From NCBI RefSeq assembly GCF_018729255.1, contig NZ_CP076061.1:1054001-1118000 (forward strand): a DNA stretch of 64,000 nucleotides. Direction: 5' to 3'. Shown piece by piece: positions 29,300 through 38,247 of the stretch. The DNA is from Cupriavidus sp. EM10 (GTDB lineage: Bacteria > Pseudomonadota > Gammaproteobacteria > Burkholderiales > Burkholderiaceae). A model generated the notes under the pieces. That model made no database searches. It was not told where the DNA came from and was given only the letters and a program-made list of their open reading frames with translations. Made by a program: the position numbers and the translations under genes. Each line of letters starts with the position of its first letter. The first letter of the stretch is position 1.

Positions 29300-30093
29300 C
29301 TACGGCTCTGCCGGCCGCGCACGCCCCAGCTTGCAGCCCCGGTCGAGGAAGTCGCTGGCATGGCCATTGCCGCCGTTGGTCTTGTCCGCGGGCGCGTCGA
29401 TCACCACAAACCCGGCGGCGCCGTTCGCGGGCTTCACGTAGGTCACGAATACGCCCCGGTCGGCCATGGTGGCACCTACATCCTCCCGCACATCCTCCCG
29501 CACATCCTCCCGCACAAGCGCGAACGGATTGACCGTCAGCGCGGGCTGCTCGGCCGGCACCAGCATCGCACGCACCGGCCTGCCGTCGAATTTCAGGTCG
29601 CGCCATTGCGTGCCGATATCACTGTTGGCCAGGAATTCGCGCGCGCGTGCGCTGATGCAATCGAGGTGGATATGGAGCTGGTCCTGGCTGCGCGAAGCCC
29701 GGGCGTTGATCGCCAGGCCCAGCAGCGTGTCTGGCAGCGGATGGCCCACTGCCTTGCCGACGATCTCGCGCGCCTGCCACCCGAAGGCCCAGGCATTGCG
29801 CTGGCCGTCGTTCCAGACGCGCGGGTCGTCGACACCGGCCACCGCCTGGTCGGGGATGACCAGGTAATGCGACGCGCCGATCATGTCCTTGTAGAGCACG
29901 AAGCCCTGCGTGCGGTCAACGATCACGCAGTCCGCATGCGTGGGCGTGGCAGGCACCAGGCAGCGTTCCTGCACGTTCTTCCAGAGCGAGTCGCGCGAAA
30001 ACCGCCGACGATGCGTTCGAGCAACCCGGCGTCGGCGCAGGCTGGCCCCGCCACAAGCAGTGCGAGGCCACACAACAGCCAATGCTTCAACAC
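29300..30093 (-). CDS. cdh: CDP-diacylglycerol pyrophosphatase, one frameshift
   Basis: Hydrolyses CDP-diacylglycerol to CMP and phosphatidate. A signal peptide (LKHWLLCGLALLVAGPACADA) is followed by DSLWKNVQERCLVP and the HIT-like catalytic QLHIHLDCI near residue 140, both typical of Cdh. The frame breaks in the A4 run 29998-30001 (T run on the coding strand); adding one base links IVGGF to SRDSLWK. The start is a GTG or the following TTG, since no ATG fits. Near the C-terminus a 12-base unit is repeated three times, giving REDV three times, an insertion not expected in the family. Confidence 0.85.
29478..29513. repeat. Three tandem copies of a 12-base unit inside cdh
   Basis: ACATCCTCCCGC occurs three times head to tail with no mismatch. 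It is in frame and encodes three consecutive REDV units, so copy-number change would leave the frame intact. Confidence 0.9.
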
Positions 30094-30112
30094 GGTGCGT
30101 CGGCGCTGCGGT

Positions 30113-30346
30113 TCAGCGCGCGGTGCGACCGCCGTAGTACGTGCCGTTGCGGGGATTCGAAACCATGTAGTGATGATTGCGCGCCCAGCGTTGAGCGGCA
30201 AGAAAAGCATCGGGTTCACGCTGACTCCATGCACTGACCATCAGCGGCGAAGCATCTTCCTCGGTATTGAGGTAGACCGCCGCCCGATGCAGTGGGCCCT
30301 GGCTGTGGGATCCAGGAATCGTCGTGGTTCGAATCGTCACGCGCAT
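30113..30346 (-). CDS. Small hypothetical protein upstream of cdh
   Basis: A 77-residue ORF ending 19 bases before the cdh start, on the same strand. The N-terminus (VTIRTTTI) and the C-terminus (RWARNHHYMVSNPRNGTYYG) look protein-like, with a central predicted helix (REPDAFLAAQRWARN). There is no signal peptide or membrane segment and no recognised family. Support comes from codon character and close spacing to cdh; the upstream region lacks a clear ribosome-binding site. Confidence 0.5.
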   Translation of the reverse strand: MRVTIRTTTIPGSHSQGPLHRAAVYLNTEEDASPLMVSAWSQREPDAFLAAQRWARNHHYMVSNPRNGTYYGGRTAR

Positions 30347-30554
30347 CAGATCTAAATCTCGAAGCCCAGATGCACCTGATTATGCATAACCGGACATGAC
30401 ATGGGAATGACCGCCCGCCGCCTGGGGTGCGTATGTGGACAGTTCTTTTCCTATGCTGGTCAAACGGCCGCGCCAGACCGGGCTTTGCGGGCAGGTGCGG
30501 GTCTTCCCCAGCGTGGCGCGCACGCCACGGATTCGAATTTCAGGAGGCCAGACG

Positions 30555-31256
30555 ATGACGCAATCGTCCACATTGACCCCGGCCAAGGCATTGGCCGAAC
30601 GAAACCGCGCGCATTTTCCGAACGAAGACGCCGCGTACCGCCAGGCCCGCAATGCGCTGCTGGCCGAGGAAATCGAACTGCGCCGCCATATCGAGCGCGT
30701 GGCCGAAATGCGGCGCCAACTGCCCCCGGGCGGCGAAGTGCAGCAAACCTATCACTTCACTGGCGAGAACGGCCCGGTCACGCTGGCCGACATGTTCGGC
30801 GACAAGGACACGCTGGTGGTCTACAGCTACATGTTCGGCCCGCAGCGCGAGAAGCCTTGCCCGATGTGCACGTCGCTGATGGGGTCGTGGGAAGGCAAGG
30901 TCCCGGACATCGAGCAGCGCGTGGCGCTGGCCATGGTGGCACGCTCGCCAATCGACCGGCTCAAGGTCGCCAAGGCGGCACGCGGCTGGACCCAGCTCAA
31001 GGTCTACGCAGATACCGATGGCGACTTCACGCGCGCCTATGTCAGCGCCGACGACGAAGACATACCGCGCTACACCGTCTTCACCAGGCGCGACGGCAAG
31101 ATCCGCCATTTCTATAGCGGCGAGATGAGCGGCGCAATGGCCGACCCCGGCCAAGACCCGCGCGGCGCACCCGATCTCGATCCGCTCTGGACGCTGCTGG
31201 ATACGACACCGGAGGGAAGGGGCGGCAAGTGGTATCCGAAGCTGCAGTACGACTGA
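30555..31256 (+). CDS. DUF899 family thioredoxin-like protein
   Basis: A 233-residue cytoplasmic protein starting nine bases after AGGAGG. A helical N-terminus (ALLAEEIELRRHIERVAEMRR) leads to a thioredoxin-like fold with YSYMFGPQREKPCPMCTSLMGSW; the CPMC resembles a redox CxxC. DUF899 proteins are widespread and uncharacterised. The segment PRYTVFTRRDGKIRHFYSGE is also typical. It stands alone on the plus strand, divergent from the cdh group, and is followed by a palindromic repeat element. Confidence 0.85.
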   Translation: MTQSSTLTPAKALAERNRAHFPNEDAAYRQARNALLAEEIELRRHIERVAEMRRQLPPGGEVQQTYHFTGENGPVTLADMFGDKDTLVVYSYMFGPQREKPCPMCTSLMGSWEGKVPDIEQRVALAMVARSPIDRLKVAKAARGWTQLKVYADTDGDFTRAYVSADDEDIPRYTVFTRRDGKIRHFYSGEMSGAMADPGQDPRGAPDLDPLWTLLDTTPEGRGGKWYPKLQYD

Positions 31257-31277
31257 TCTGCGTGGTCCGCGACGGCA

Positions 31278-31402
31278 CTCCCCTCTCCCGCATGCGGGAG
31301 AGGGGCCGGGGTGAGGGTCGCAGCTTCTCAAGATGCGACCCTCACAGTTTGAATCGCCATGCCCTCACCCCTGCCCCTCTCCCATTGCATGGGAGAGGGG
31401 AG
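31278..31402. repeat. Composite palindromic repeat, copy 1
   Basis: Two palindromic cores (CTCTCCCGCATGCGGGAGAG and CTCTCCCATTGCATGGGAGAG-like) flank a spacer of about 65 bases that ends in GCCCTCACCCC. It sits between DUF899 and the squalene synthase gene. Confidence 0.85.
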
Positions 31403-31468
31403 CCACCAGCGAAACCAGAGCACCCATAACCGCTACAATGCGCGGTTCATCGACGTCATGACCGCGCC

Positions 31469-32518
31469 ATGCCAAACCCCAACCGGGCCTTCCTGCTCGG
31501 CCCGTTGCTCAAGGGTGTTTCCCGTTCGTTCTACCTGACGCTGCGCGTGCTGCCAGCTGGCATGCGTGACCCCGTCGGGCTGGCTTATCTGCTGGCGCGC
31601 GCGGCGGATACCATCGCCGATACCTCGCTGATCCCGCCTGCGCAGCGGCTCGACCTGCTGCTGGCGCTGCGCCAGCGCATCAACGGTGCCGACGATGGCG
31701 GTGTGGTGGCGCGGCGGCTGGCCGTGGAAGTCGGCGCGCAGCAGACAGTGTCCGACGAGAAAGTCCTGCTCGAATCGATCGCCCCCGCGCTCGACGTGCT
31801 GACGCAATTGACCACATCCGACCGCGTCGCCGTGCAGGGCATCGTGACCACGCTTACCGAAGGCATGGAGTTCGACCTGCAGACCTTCCCCGACGAGCAA
31901 TCGGGCCAGGTCGTGGCGCTGCCCCGACTGGCGGATCTGGACCGATACACCTACCTGGTGGCCGGCTGCGTCGGCGAGTTCTGGACCACCATGACCGACG
32001 CGCATCTGCCCGGCACGCTCAAGGACCCGCTCGACACGATGCTGCGTCGCGGCGTGCGCTTCGGCAAGGCGCTGCAGATGGTGAACGTGCTGCGCGATGT
32101 CGGCAAGGATCTGCGCATCGGCCGCTGCTACCTGCCCGCCGAGGTGCTCGACCGCCATGGTCTGACCGTGCCGATTCTGCTCGATCCGGCGAATTCTCTG
32201 CGCGCCCGTCCGATGCTGCACGAACTGGTGCGCCTGGCGCTCGATCACTTCCGCGAGGCGATGGCTTATACCTTCGCCCTGCCGCGCACGGCCATCCGCC
32301 TGCGGCTGGCCTGCCTGTGGCCGATCCTGATCGGTCTGGAGACGCTGGCCCTGCTGGTGGAAAACGGCCAGTGGCTCGATCCCGCCCGCGTGAGCAAGGT
32401 CAATCGCAACAGTGTGTATCGCATTCTGTGGCGCAGTTCGGCGCTGGTCATGTCCGATACCGCGCTGCGCAACTGGATGAACGGACTGGTCGCCCGCATC
32501 GACAAAAGCTTGCGCTGA
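31469..32518 (+). CDS. Squalene/phytoene synthase family protein
   Basis: A 349-residue head-to-head prenyl synthase relative. The first Asp-rich motif is ADTIAD (near residue 46) after SRSFYLTLRVLP, and the second is NVLRDVGKDLRIGRCYLP (near residue 208); both are needed to bind the diphosphates through magnesium. A hydrophobic C-terminal region (LRLACLWPILIGLETLALL) suggests membrane association, as in squalene synthases. No hopanoid, carotenoid or cyclase gene is nearby, so its product (squalene, dehydrosqualene or phytoene) is undetermined. The start MPNPNRAF follows a promoter-like TACAAT. Confidence 0.88.
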   Translation: MPNPNRAFLLGPLLKGVSRSFYLTLRVLPAGMRDPVGLAYLLARAADTIADTSLIPPAQRLDLLLALRQRINGADDGGVVARRLAVEVGAQQTVSDEKVLLESIAPALDVLTQLTTSDRVAVQGIVTTLTEGMEFDLQTFPDEQSGQVVALPRLADLDRYTYLVAGCVGEFWTTMTDAHLPGTLKDPLDTMLRRGVRFGKALQMVNVLRDVGKDLRIGRCYLPAEVLDRHGLTVPILLDPANSLRARPMLHELVRLALDHFREAMAYTFALPRTAIRLRLACLWPILIGLETLALLVENGQWLDPARVSKVNRNSVYRILWRSSALVMSDTALRNWMNGLVARIDKSLR

Positions 32519-32652
32519 AGCGCGCGGCTCCGGCATTTCCCGCCTTTTCCCGGCCCCTGTTTTCTCTTATGATGCCGCCCACCATGCCGGCCCGTGGAGA
32601 GGAGACTGCTGGCCGGCGAACTCCGCCCGAGGCCTCACAAGGGTCCGGACGC

Positions 32653-34191
32653 ATGTCTTATATGTCCATTCAAACGAACACAAAAGAAGGCGCACACGCG
32701 CCCGGGCTGCGCCGCACCCTGCGCGCACGCCATCTGACCATGATCGCCATTGGCGGATCGATCGGCACCGGCCTGTTCGTGGCCTCGGGCGCCACGATTG
32801 CGCAGGCTGGCCCCGGCGGGGCGCTGGCGGCCTACATCCTGATCGGCGCCATGGTCTACTTCCTGATGACCAGCCTGGGCGAACTGGCGGCCTACATGCC
32901 GGTGTCGGGCTCGTTCGCCACGTACGGCGCAAGGTATGTCGACGAAGGCTTCGGCTTCGCGCTGGGCTGGAACTACTGGTACAACTGGGCCGTGACCATC
33001 GCCGTGGAACTGGCGGCCGCGCAGCTCGTCATGCAGTACTGGTTCCCCGACACACCGGGGGTGCTGTGGAGCGCGCTGTTCCTTGGGCTGATGTTCGCGC
33101 TCAACGCGATCTCGGTGCGGGGTTTCGGCGAGGCCGAGTACTGGTGCGCGCTGATCAAGGTGGTCACCGTGATCGCGTTTATCGTGATTGGCACGCTGAT
33201 GATCTTCGGCATCATGCGTGGCGATTTCGAGCATGTGAACGGGCTGGCCAACCTGAGCATCGGCGACGCGCCGTTCGTGGGCGGCCTGCCCGCGCTGATC
33301 GGCGTGGCGATGATCGCGGGATTCTCGTTCCAGGGCACCGAGCTGATCGGCGTGGCAGCCGGTGAATCGGCCGATCCCGCCAAGAACATTCCGCGCGCCG
33401 TGCGCCAGGTGTTCTGGCGCATCCTGCTGTTCTACGTGCTGGCAATCTTCATCATCGGCGTGCTGATTCCGTACACCGATCCAAGCCTGCTCAAGACCGA
33501 TGTGGAAACCGTGGGCGTCAGCCCGTTCACGCTGGTGTTCCGCCATGCCGGCCTGGCCTTCGCCGCCGGCGTGATGAACGCGGTGATCCTGACGGCCGTG
33601 CTGTCGGCCGGCAACTCGGGCATGTATGCGTCCACGCGCATGCTCTACAACCTGGCCACCGAAGGCCGCGCGCCGCGCGTGTTCGCGCGGCTGACCCGCA
33701 ACGGGGTGCCGCTGATGGCACTGCTGGCCACCACGGCGGTGGGCGCGCTGTGCTTCCTGACGTCGATGTTCGAGAGCAAGTCGGTCTACCTGTGGCTGCT
33801 GAACCTGTCTGGCATGACCGGGTTTATCGCCTGGCTTGGCATCGCGGTCAGCCACTACCGCTTCCGCAAGGGCTTCGTGGCACAGGGGCTCGACCTGAAC
33901 CGCCTGCCCTATCGCTCGCCGTTCTTCCCGTACGGCCCGATCTTCGCGTTCGCGCTGTGCATGATCGTGACGCTGGGCCAGAACTACCAGGCCTTCACCG
34001 AAGGCAAGATCGACTGGGTGGCCGTGACCGCCACCTACGTGGGCATCCCGATCTTCCTGCTGATCTGGCTGGGCTATCGCATCACGCGCAAGACGCGTTT
34101 CGTGCGCTATGCCGAGATGGAATTCCCGCCGCTGCCCCCGGCCGATGCCGACGCCCCCGTGCGCGGCGCGGCCGCGGCATCGGGGGAATAG
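32653..34191 (+). CDS. lysP: Lysine-type amino-acid permease (APC superfamily)
   Basis: A 512-residue permease with 12 helices. The N-terminal signature GLRRTLRARHLTMIAIGGSIGTGLFVASG is that of amino-acid permeases (key part GGSIGTGLF). Long stretches match E. coli LysP as remembered, for example VLIPYTDPSLL, NAVILTAVLSAGNSGMYAS and LNLSGMTGFIAWLGIA. It therefore probably imports lysine with protons; related substrates cannot be excluded. The start MSYMSIQ lies where coding character begins; the fourth-codon ATG is also possible. No lysine riboswitch was seen in the 134 bases upstream. Confidence 0.87.
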   Translation: MSYMSIQTNTKEGAHAPGLRRTLRARHLTMIAIGGSIGTGLFVASGATIAQAGPGGALAAYILIGAMVYFLMTSLGELAAYMPVSGSFATYGARYVDEGFGFALGWNYWYNWAVTIAVELAAAQLVMQYWFPDTPGVLWSALFLGLMFALNAISVRGFGEAEYWCALIKVVTVIAFIVIGTLMIFGIMRGDFEHVNGLANLSIGDAPFVGGLPALIGVAMIAGFSFQGTELIGVAAGESADPAKNIPRAVRQVFWRILLFYVLAIFIIGVLIPYTDPSLLKTDVETVGVSPFTLVFRHAGLAFAAGVMNAVILTAVLSAGNSGMYASTRMLYNLATEGRAPRVFARLTRNGVPLMALLATTAVGALCFLTSMFESKSVYLWLLNLSGMTGFIAWLGIAVSHYRFRKGFVAQGLDLNRLPYRSPFFPYGPIFAFALCMIVTLGQNYQAFTEGKIDWVAVTATYVGIPIFLLIWLGYRITRKTRFVRYAEMEFPPLPPADADAPVRGAAAASGE

Positions 34192-34261
34192 AGGCACCAC
34201 CGGCGCCGACCCGGGCGCCGTCGACAACCATAAGAACACAGCACAACGACAAGGAGTCATC

Positions 34262-35941
34262 TTGAAGAAGTCCATTCGCACGAGCCTGCTGGCACTGGCC
34301 GCCATGGCGGCCCTGCACGCCCACGCCGCACCCACGCTGGTGGAGTCCGTCCAGGGCTACACGCTGCAGAACGACAAGCTCACGCAGTTCACCGGCCTGG
34401 TGTTCGACCAGGGCAAGGTGCTGGCCACCGGCGACGCCGCCGGGCTGCGCGCCAGGTATCCCGATGCAAGGCGCATCGACGGCCAGGGCAAGACGCTGTT
34501 GCCGGGCCTGATCGACGCCCACGGCCACGTGTTCCGGCTGGGCTTCAAGACCACCGAGATTTCGCTGTCGGGCACCAAGGACCTGCAGGAAGCCCAGGGC
34601 ATCATCCGCGCCTACGGCCAGAAGAACACGCAGCGCAAATGGCTGCTGGGCTACGGCTGGAACCAGGTGAACTGGAAGCTGGGCCGCTTCCCGACCGCAG
34701 CCGAACTCGACGCCGCCGTGTCCGACCGCCCGGCGCGCCTGGTGCGCGTGGACGGCCACGCTGCGTGGCTGAACACGAAGGCGCTGCAGGCGGCAGGCAT
34801 CACGCGCGACACCAAGGACCCGGCCGGCGGACGTATCGAGCGCGACGCCAACGGCAACCCGACCGGAGTGCTGGTCGACAAGGCCATGGCGCTGGTCAAT
34901 GACGTCATCCCGCCGTACACCGACGATGACCGCCGCGCCGCGCTGTCGGCCGCCATCGCCCACATGAACGCGCTGGGCCTGACTGCCGTCGGCGACGCCG
35001 GCGTGACCGTGACCGACGACCGCATCTATCGCGAGTTCGCCGACCAGGGCAAGCTGACCACGCGCATCTACGCGATGATCCGCGACACCGGCGACGACTT
35101 CAAGGCGCTGTCCGCCAAGGGCCCGGTCATCGGCTACGGCAACGACCGCTACTACCTGCGCGCCGTGAAGCTTTACGGCGACGGCGCCCTGGGCAGCCGT
35201 GGCGCCGCGCTGATCGACCCGTACACCGACGACCACGCGCACAGCGGCCTGCTGTTCATGAGCGACGCCGCCATGCAGGCCGCAGTGAAGACCGCCATCA
35301 AGGCCGGCTACCAGGTCAACGTGCACGCCATCGGCGACAAGACCAACCACCAGGTGCTGGACGCCATGGAAGTGGCCTACAAGGAAGTGGGCGGCCGCGA
35401 ACTGCGCAACCGCATCGAACACGCTCAGGTGGTGTCGATGCCCGATATCCCGCGCTTCAAGAAGCTGGACCTGATCGCGTCGATGCAGCCCACGCACGCC
35501 ACCAGCGACATGAACATGGCCGAAGACCGCATCGGCAAGGAACGCATCAAGGGCGCCTATGCCTGGCAGACCTTCTTGAAGCAGGGCACCGTCATCGCCG
35601 GCGGTTCCGACTTCCCGGTGGAATCGGCCAACCCGTTCTACGGCCTGCACGCCGCCGTCACGCGTACCGACCACGAAGGCCGCCCGATCAAGGGCTGGCA
35701 CCCGGAAGAAGCGATGACGCTGCCGCAGGCATTCCGCGCCTTCACGCTGGACGCCGCCTACGCCGAGCACCAGGAAAAGACGCTCGGATCGCTCGAAGCC
35801 GGCAAGTGGGCCGACTTCGTCGTGGTCGACCGCGACCTGTTCAAGGTCCCGGCCGGCGACATCTGGAAGATCCAGGTGCTGGAAACCTGGGTGGCCGGCG
35901 AGCGCGTGTATGCAAAGGGGGATCAGTCGGCGCAGCGTTGA
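34262..35941 (+). CDS. Exported amidohydrolase (YtcJ-like), TTG start
   Basis: A 559-residue metal-dependent hydrolase. The start is TTG, fixed by AAGGAG five bases upstream and by the signal peptide it opens (KKSIRTSLLALAAMAALHAHA, cleavage after AHA). The metal-binding motif LIDAHGHVF near residue 88, VNVHAIGDKTNHQVLD near residue 360, RIEHAQ and the late GGSDFPVE support an amidohydrolase of the YtcJ/amidohydrolase-3 family. The substrate is unknown; its periplasmic location separates it from nucleobase deaminases. It is 70 bases after lysP and followed by a strong terminator. Confidence 0.9.
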   Translation: MKKSIRTSLLALAAMAALHAHAAPTLVESVQGYTLQNDKLTQFTGLVFDQGKVLATGDAAGLRARYPDARRIDGQGKTLLPGLIDAHGHVFRLGFKTTEISLSGTKDLQEAQGIIRAYGQKNTQRKWLLGYGWNQVNWKLGRFPTAAELDAAVSDRPARLVRVDGHAAWLNTKALQAAGITRDTKDPAGGRIERDANGNPTGVLVDKAMALVNDVIPPYTDDDRRAALSAAIAHMNALGLTAVGDAGVTVTDDRIYREFADQGKLTTRIYAMIRDTGDDFKALSAKGPVIGYGNDRYYLRAVKLYGDGALGSRGAALIDPYTDDHAHSGLLFMSDAAMQAAVKTAIKAGYQVNVHAIGDKTNHQVLDAMEVAYKEVGGRELRNRIEHAQVVSMPDIPRFKKLDLIASMQPTHATSDMNMAEDRIGKERIKGAYAWQTFLKQGTVIAGGSDFPVESANPFYGLHAAVTRTDHEGRPIKGWHPEEAMTLPQAFRAFTLDAAYAEHQEKTLGSLEAGKWADFVVVDRDLFKVPAGDIWKIQVLETWVAGERVYAKGDQSAQR

Positions 35942-35964
35942 TCCGCGCCGCACGTCCCACAACG

Positions 35965-35989
35965 AAAGGCCCCGCAGTGCGGGGCCTTT
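35965..35989. terminator. Intrinsic terminator after the amidohydrolase gene
   Basis: AAAGGCCCCGC and GCGGGGCCTTT pair perfectly (11 base pairs) around a three-base loop. A short T-rich end follows on the plus strand and A-rich sequence on the other side, so it may serve both convergent genes. Confidence 0.85.
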
Positions 35990-36014
35990 CTCAATGCTGC
36001 GAACGCCAGTGGCT

Positions 36015-36332
36015 TCACTGCTGCGCAGCTGCCGGCGCCTTCTTGTGCGACTTGCCCGACGATTTCTTGGTCGTTTTGCTGTCGGTCAGGGCCGATGCCG
36101 TGCCCTGGTTTGCGCCCTGGGTGTACGGGTCGAACTTGTCGCCCGCGCGGGCCGTGTCCGGCACGTAGCCGTCCTTGTTGGTCGCGCGTGCCGGATCCGG
36201 CACATAGCCGTCCTTGTTGGTGGTGCGCATGTTGTAGTCGTAGCGGTCGGCCGGGTTGGCCGGGCCGGCCGCCAGTGCCAGACCGGGAATACTCACTGCC
36301 ACCGCCAATACCGCCATCGTGAACGCCTTCAT
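36015..36332 (-). CDS. Small exported protein with TNKDGYVPD repeats
   Basis: A 105-residue protein with a clear signal peptide (KAFTMAVLAVAVSIPGLALA, cleavage after ALA). The mature part holds two tandem copies of TNKDGYVPD separated by PARA, then a third partial copy (GDKFDPYTQG). The C-terminus is Lys/Ser/Ala-rich (KTTKKSSGKSHKKAPAAAQQ). No enzyme motif is visible. The ATG at 36332 is chosen because it begins the signal peptide. It is probably periplasmic or surface-associated; the function is unknown. Confidence 0.75.
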   Translation of the reverse strand: MKAFTMAVLAVAVSIPGLALAAGPANPADRYDYNMRTTNKDGYVPDPARATNKDGYVPDTARAGDKFDPYTQGANQGTASALTDSKTTKKSSGKSHKKAPAAAQQ

Positions 36333-36497
36333 CGGATTCTCCCACGCAAGACTGTTGAACAACGTCGTGCGGCAGATCCGCACGGGCCACAGTCAAGCGT
36401 AGACGTCAGACATCGAAAGCGCCATCACTGGCGGCGAATACTGCGCACGGCACAGTGCGAATTGGCAAAGGGCCGTCGCTGCGCCAAAGCGGCCGGG

Positions 36498-36635
36498 TCA
36501 GGGACGCAACAGGTCGAAGCCGGCCAGCACCACCACGCCGCTGAGCACGTCGGTCGACATGGCGCCGTTGCCGATGATCAGGATGGCGGCGGCCGCCCAC
36601 GTGGTGGCGCAGAAGAGAAAGAAACGCTTGTTCAT
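36498..36635 (-). CDS. Small membrane protein (45 aa)
   Basis: A 45-residue ORF starting MNKRFFLFC with a positively charged start and one long hydrophobic region (TTWAAAAILIIGNG, then LSGVVVLAGFDLL). It could form one or two membrane helices. No partner is adjacent on the same strand except the TauE gene 145 bases upstream. The charged N-terminus and hydrophobic continuity are the only support. Confidence 0.45.
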   Translation of the reverse strand: MNKRFFLFCATTWAAAAILIIGNGAMSTDVLSGVVVLAGFDLLRP

Positions 36636-36779
36636 GATGCGGGGAAGACGCTGGATGGCAGGCCCCGGCGGCTGGGATGCCGGCGAAGTGAGCGTCAGTA
36701 TAAACCCGTATATCGACCGCGGCAGGGTACCCTGTAGCCGGCCGACCCATGTCGGCAAGCCAGCACATCGGGCACAGGA

Positions 36780-37525
36780 TCAACCAAACACCCGTGGGAC
36801 CGACGCGGCCAGCATCGCCACCCCCGAGCAGGTCAGCAACGTCAGCACGATGCGCCGGAAGGTCACGTCGCTGATGCCGATATAGACGCGCGTGCCCAGC
36901 AGCGTGGGAATCAGCATGGCCGGCGCCACGATGGCGAACATCGGCAGCATGTCGCGTGTGATGATGCCGGTGCCTATATAGACCGCCATCGTCACGATCA
37001 GCGCGCCGAGGTTGAAGTTCTGGATCACCACGCGCTGCTTGTCCTTGTCGAACCCGCGCAGCGTGCACCAGAGCGTGGGCGCGATGCCCGTGAACCCGCC
37101 GATACCGCCCATGATGCCGCCGATGGCTCCCACGATAGCATCGGCAACTCGGCCGCCATGGCGGATGGGCGGGATGCGGGCCGAGAACAGCATGATCGGG
37201 CACCAGATCACCAGGATCGTCCCCAGGCACAGCTTGAACAGGTTGACGTCGAGCTTTGGCAGCAGGCTTACGCCGATGGGAATGCCGACGATGCCGCCCA
37301 GCAGGAACGGCAGCACCGTGGCCAGATGAAACTTGCGCCGTACCGTGAACGCAGCCAGCAGCTGCCCGGTCAGTGCGCCAAAGACGGACATCGCCGATGC
37401 CATGCGTGGCTCCACGCCCCAGGCCCAGAACGACATGGCCACCATGCCGAAGGCAAACCCGGACAGCCCTGGACAAACCCGGCGACGATGGCGCCGAGCG
37501 CGACGACGATCCATACGGAATCCAC
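36780..37525 (-). CDS. TauE/SafE family permease, one frameshift
   Basis: A sulfite/organosulfur-anion exporter-family protein of about 248 residues with eight helices. GFAFGMVAMSFW, GIVGIPIGVSLLP and GGIMGGIGGFTGIAPTLW follow the family's repeated glycine-rich pattern. The frame breaks in the C3 run 37467-37469; adding one base joins the first helix (VWIVVALGAIVAGFVQG) to LSGFAFG. The GTG at 37525, six bases after GAGG, is the best start. The substrate is unknown, since the family includes taurine, sulfite and other anion carriers. Confidence 0.83.
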
Positions 37526-37557
37526 GCGGATCCTCTTGTAGTTATGAAGGTTTAAAG

Positions 37558-37684
37558 CTCCCCTCGCCCACGCCGTGGGAGAGGGGTTGGGGTGAGGGAA
37601 AGGCAGCCCTGCTTGCCGACAGGTGGCAATTTGAACTGCCGATGCCCTCACCCCCGGCCCTCTCCCGCATGGCGGGAGAGGGAG
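37558..37684. repeat. Composite palindromic repeat, copy 2
   Basis: Cores CGCCCACGCCGTGGGAGAGG and CTCTCCCGCATGGCGGGAGAG flank a spacer with GCTTGCCGAC and TTTGAAC, shared with the copies near 52.4 kb. It lies between the FKBP and TauE genes. Confidence 0.88.
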
Positions 37685-37709
37685 AAAAACACCGGGAGGC
37701 AAGGCCAAA

Positions 37710-38108
37710 TCAGCCGCCAATCCCCAGCAGTTCCACTTCGAAGTTCAGCGTGGCGTTCGGCGGGATCGTGCCCGGTACGCCGCGCGCGCCGTAGGCCGTC
37801 GATGCCGGGCAGGTCAGCTTGACCTTGCCGCCCACCTGCATCTTCTGCACGCCTTCGGTCCAGCACGGGATCACGCGGTTCAGCGGGAACGAGATCGGCT
37901 GGCCGCGCTTGTACGAGCTGTCGAATTCCGTGCCGTCGGTCAGCGTGCCGCGATAGTGCACCTTGACGGTATCCGACGCCTTGGGCGACGGGCCCGTGCC
38001 CTTGGTCACGGTATCGACCACCACGCCCGAAGGCAGCGTTTCGGCGGCGGCGGCCAGGCCCGAAGCGGTCAGCGCAACGGCAGCGAGGAGCAGCGAGATT
38101 TTCTTCAT
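37710..38108 (-). CDS. FKBP-type peptidyl-prolyl isomerase, exported
   Basis: A 132-residue proline isomerase. The signal peptide (KKISLLLAAVALTASGLAAA) is followed by one FKBP domain: VHYRGTLTDGTEFDSSYKRG, PISFPLNRVIPCWTEGVQKM and AYGARGVPGTIPPNATLNFEVELL, with the active-site aromatic residues in place. The small size fits a single-domain periplasmic FKBP without a dimerisation region. A cysteine (IPCWTEG) sits where many relatives have glycine. It probably assists folding of exported proteins. Confidence 0.92.
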   Translation of the reverse strand: MKKISLLLAAVALTASGLAAAAETLPSGVVVDTVTKGTGPSPKASDTVKVHYRGTLTDGTEFDSSYKRGQPISFPLNRVIPCWTEGVQKMQVGGKVKLTCPASTAYGARGVPGTIPPNATLNFEVELLGIGG

Positions 38109-38247
38109 GGGATTCTGTGTCGTGTGACGTGTGTCGTGGATCCGGTTTTCAGGAGCGACACCGCCCCGGCATGCGGGGCAGGTGCCAGCCGGCAAGTGTA
38201 CACGCCGTGCCGGCCGGCACCTGCCTGATACTGCAGCCCTGCGCGAC

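Noticed and set aside
31278..31402. CRISPR array or insertion sequence at the palindromic repeats
   Set aside because: Repeats are not regularly spaced in a direct array, the spacers are similar to each other rather than unique, and no cas or transposase gene is present.
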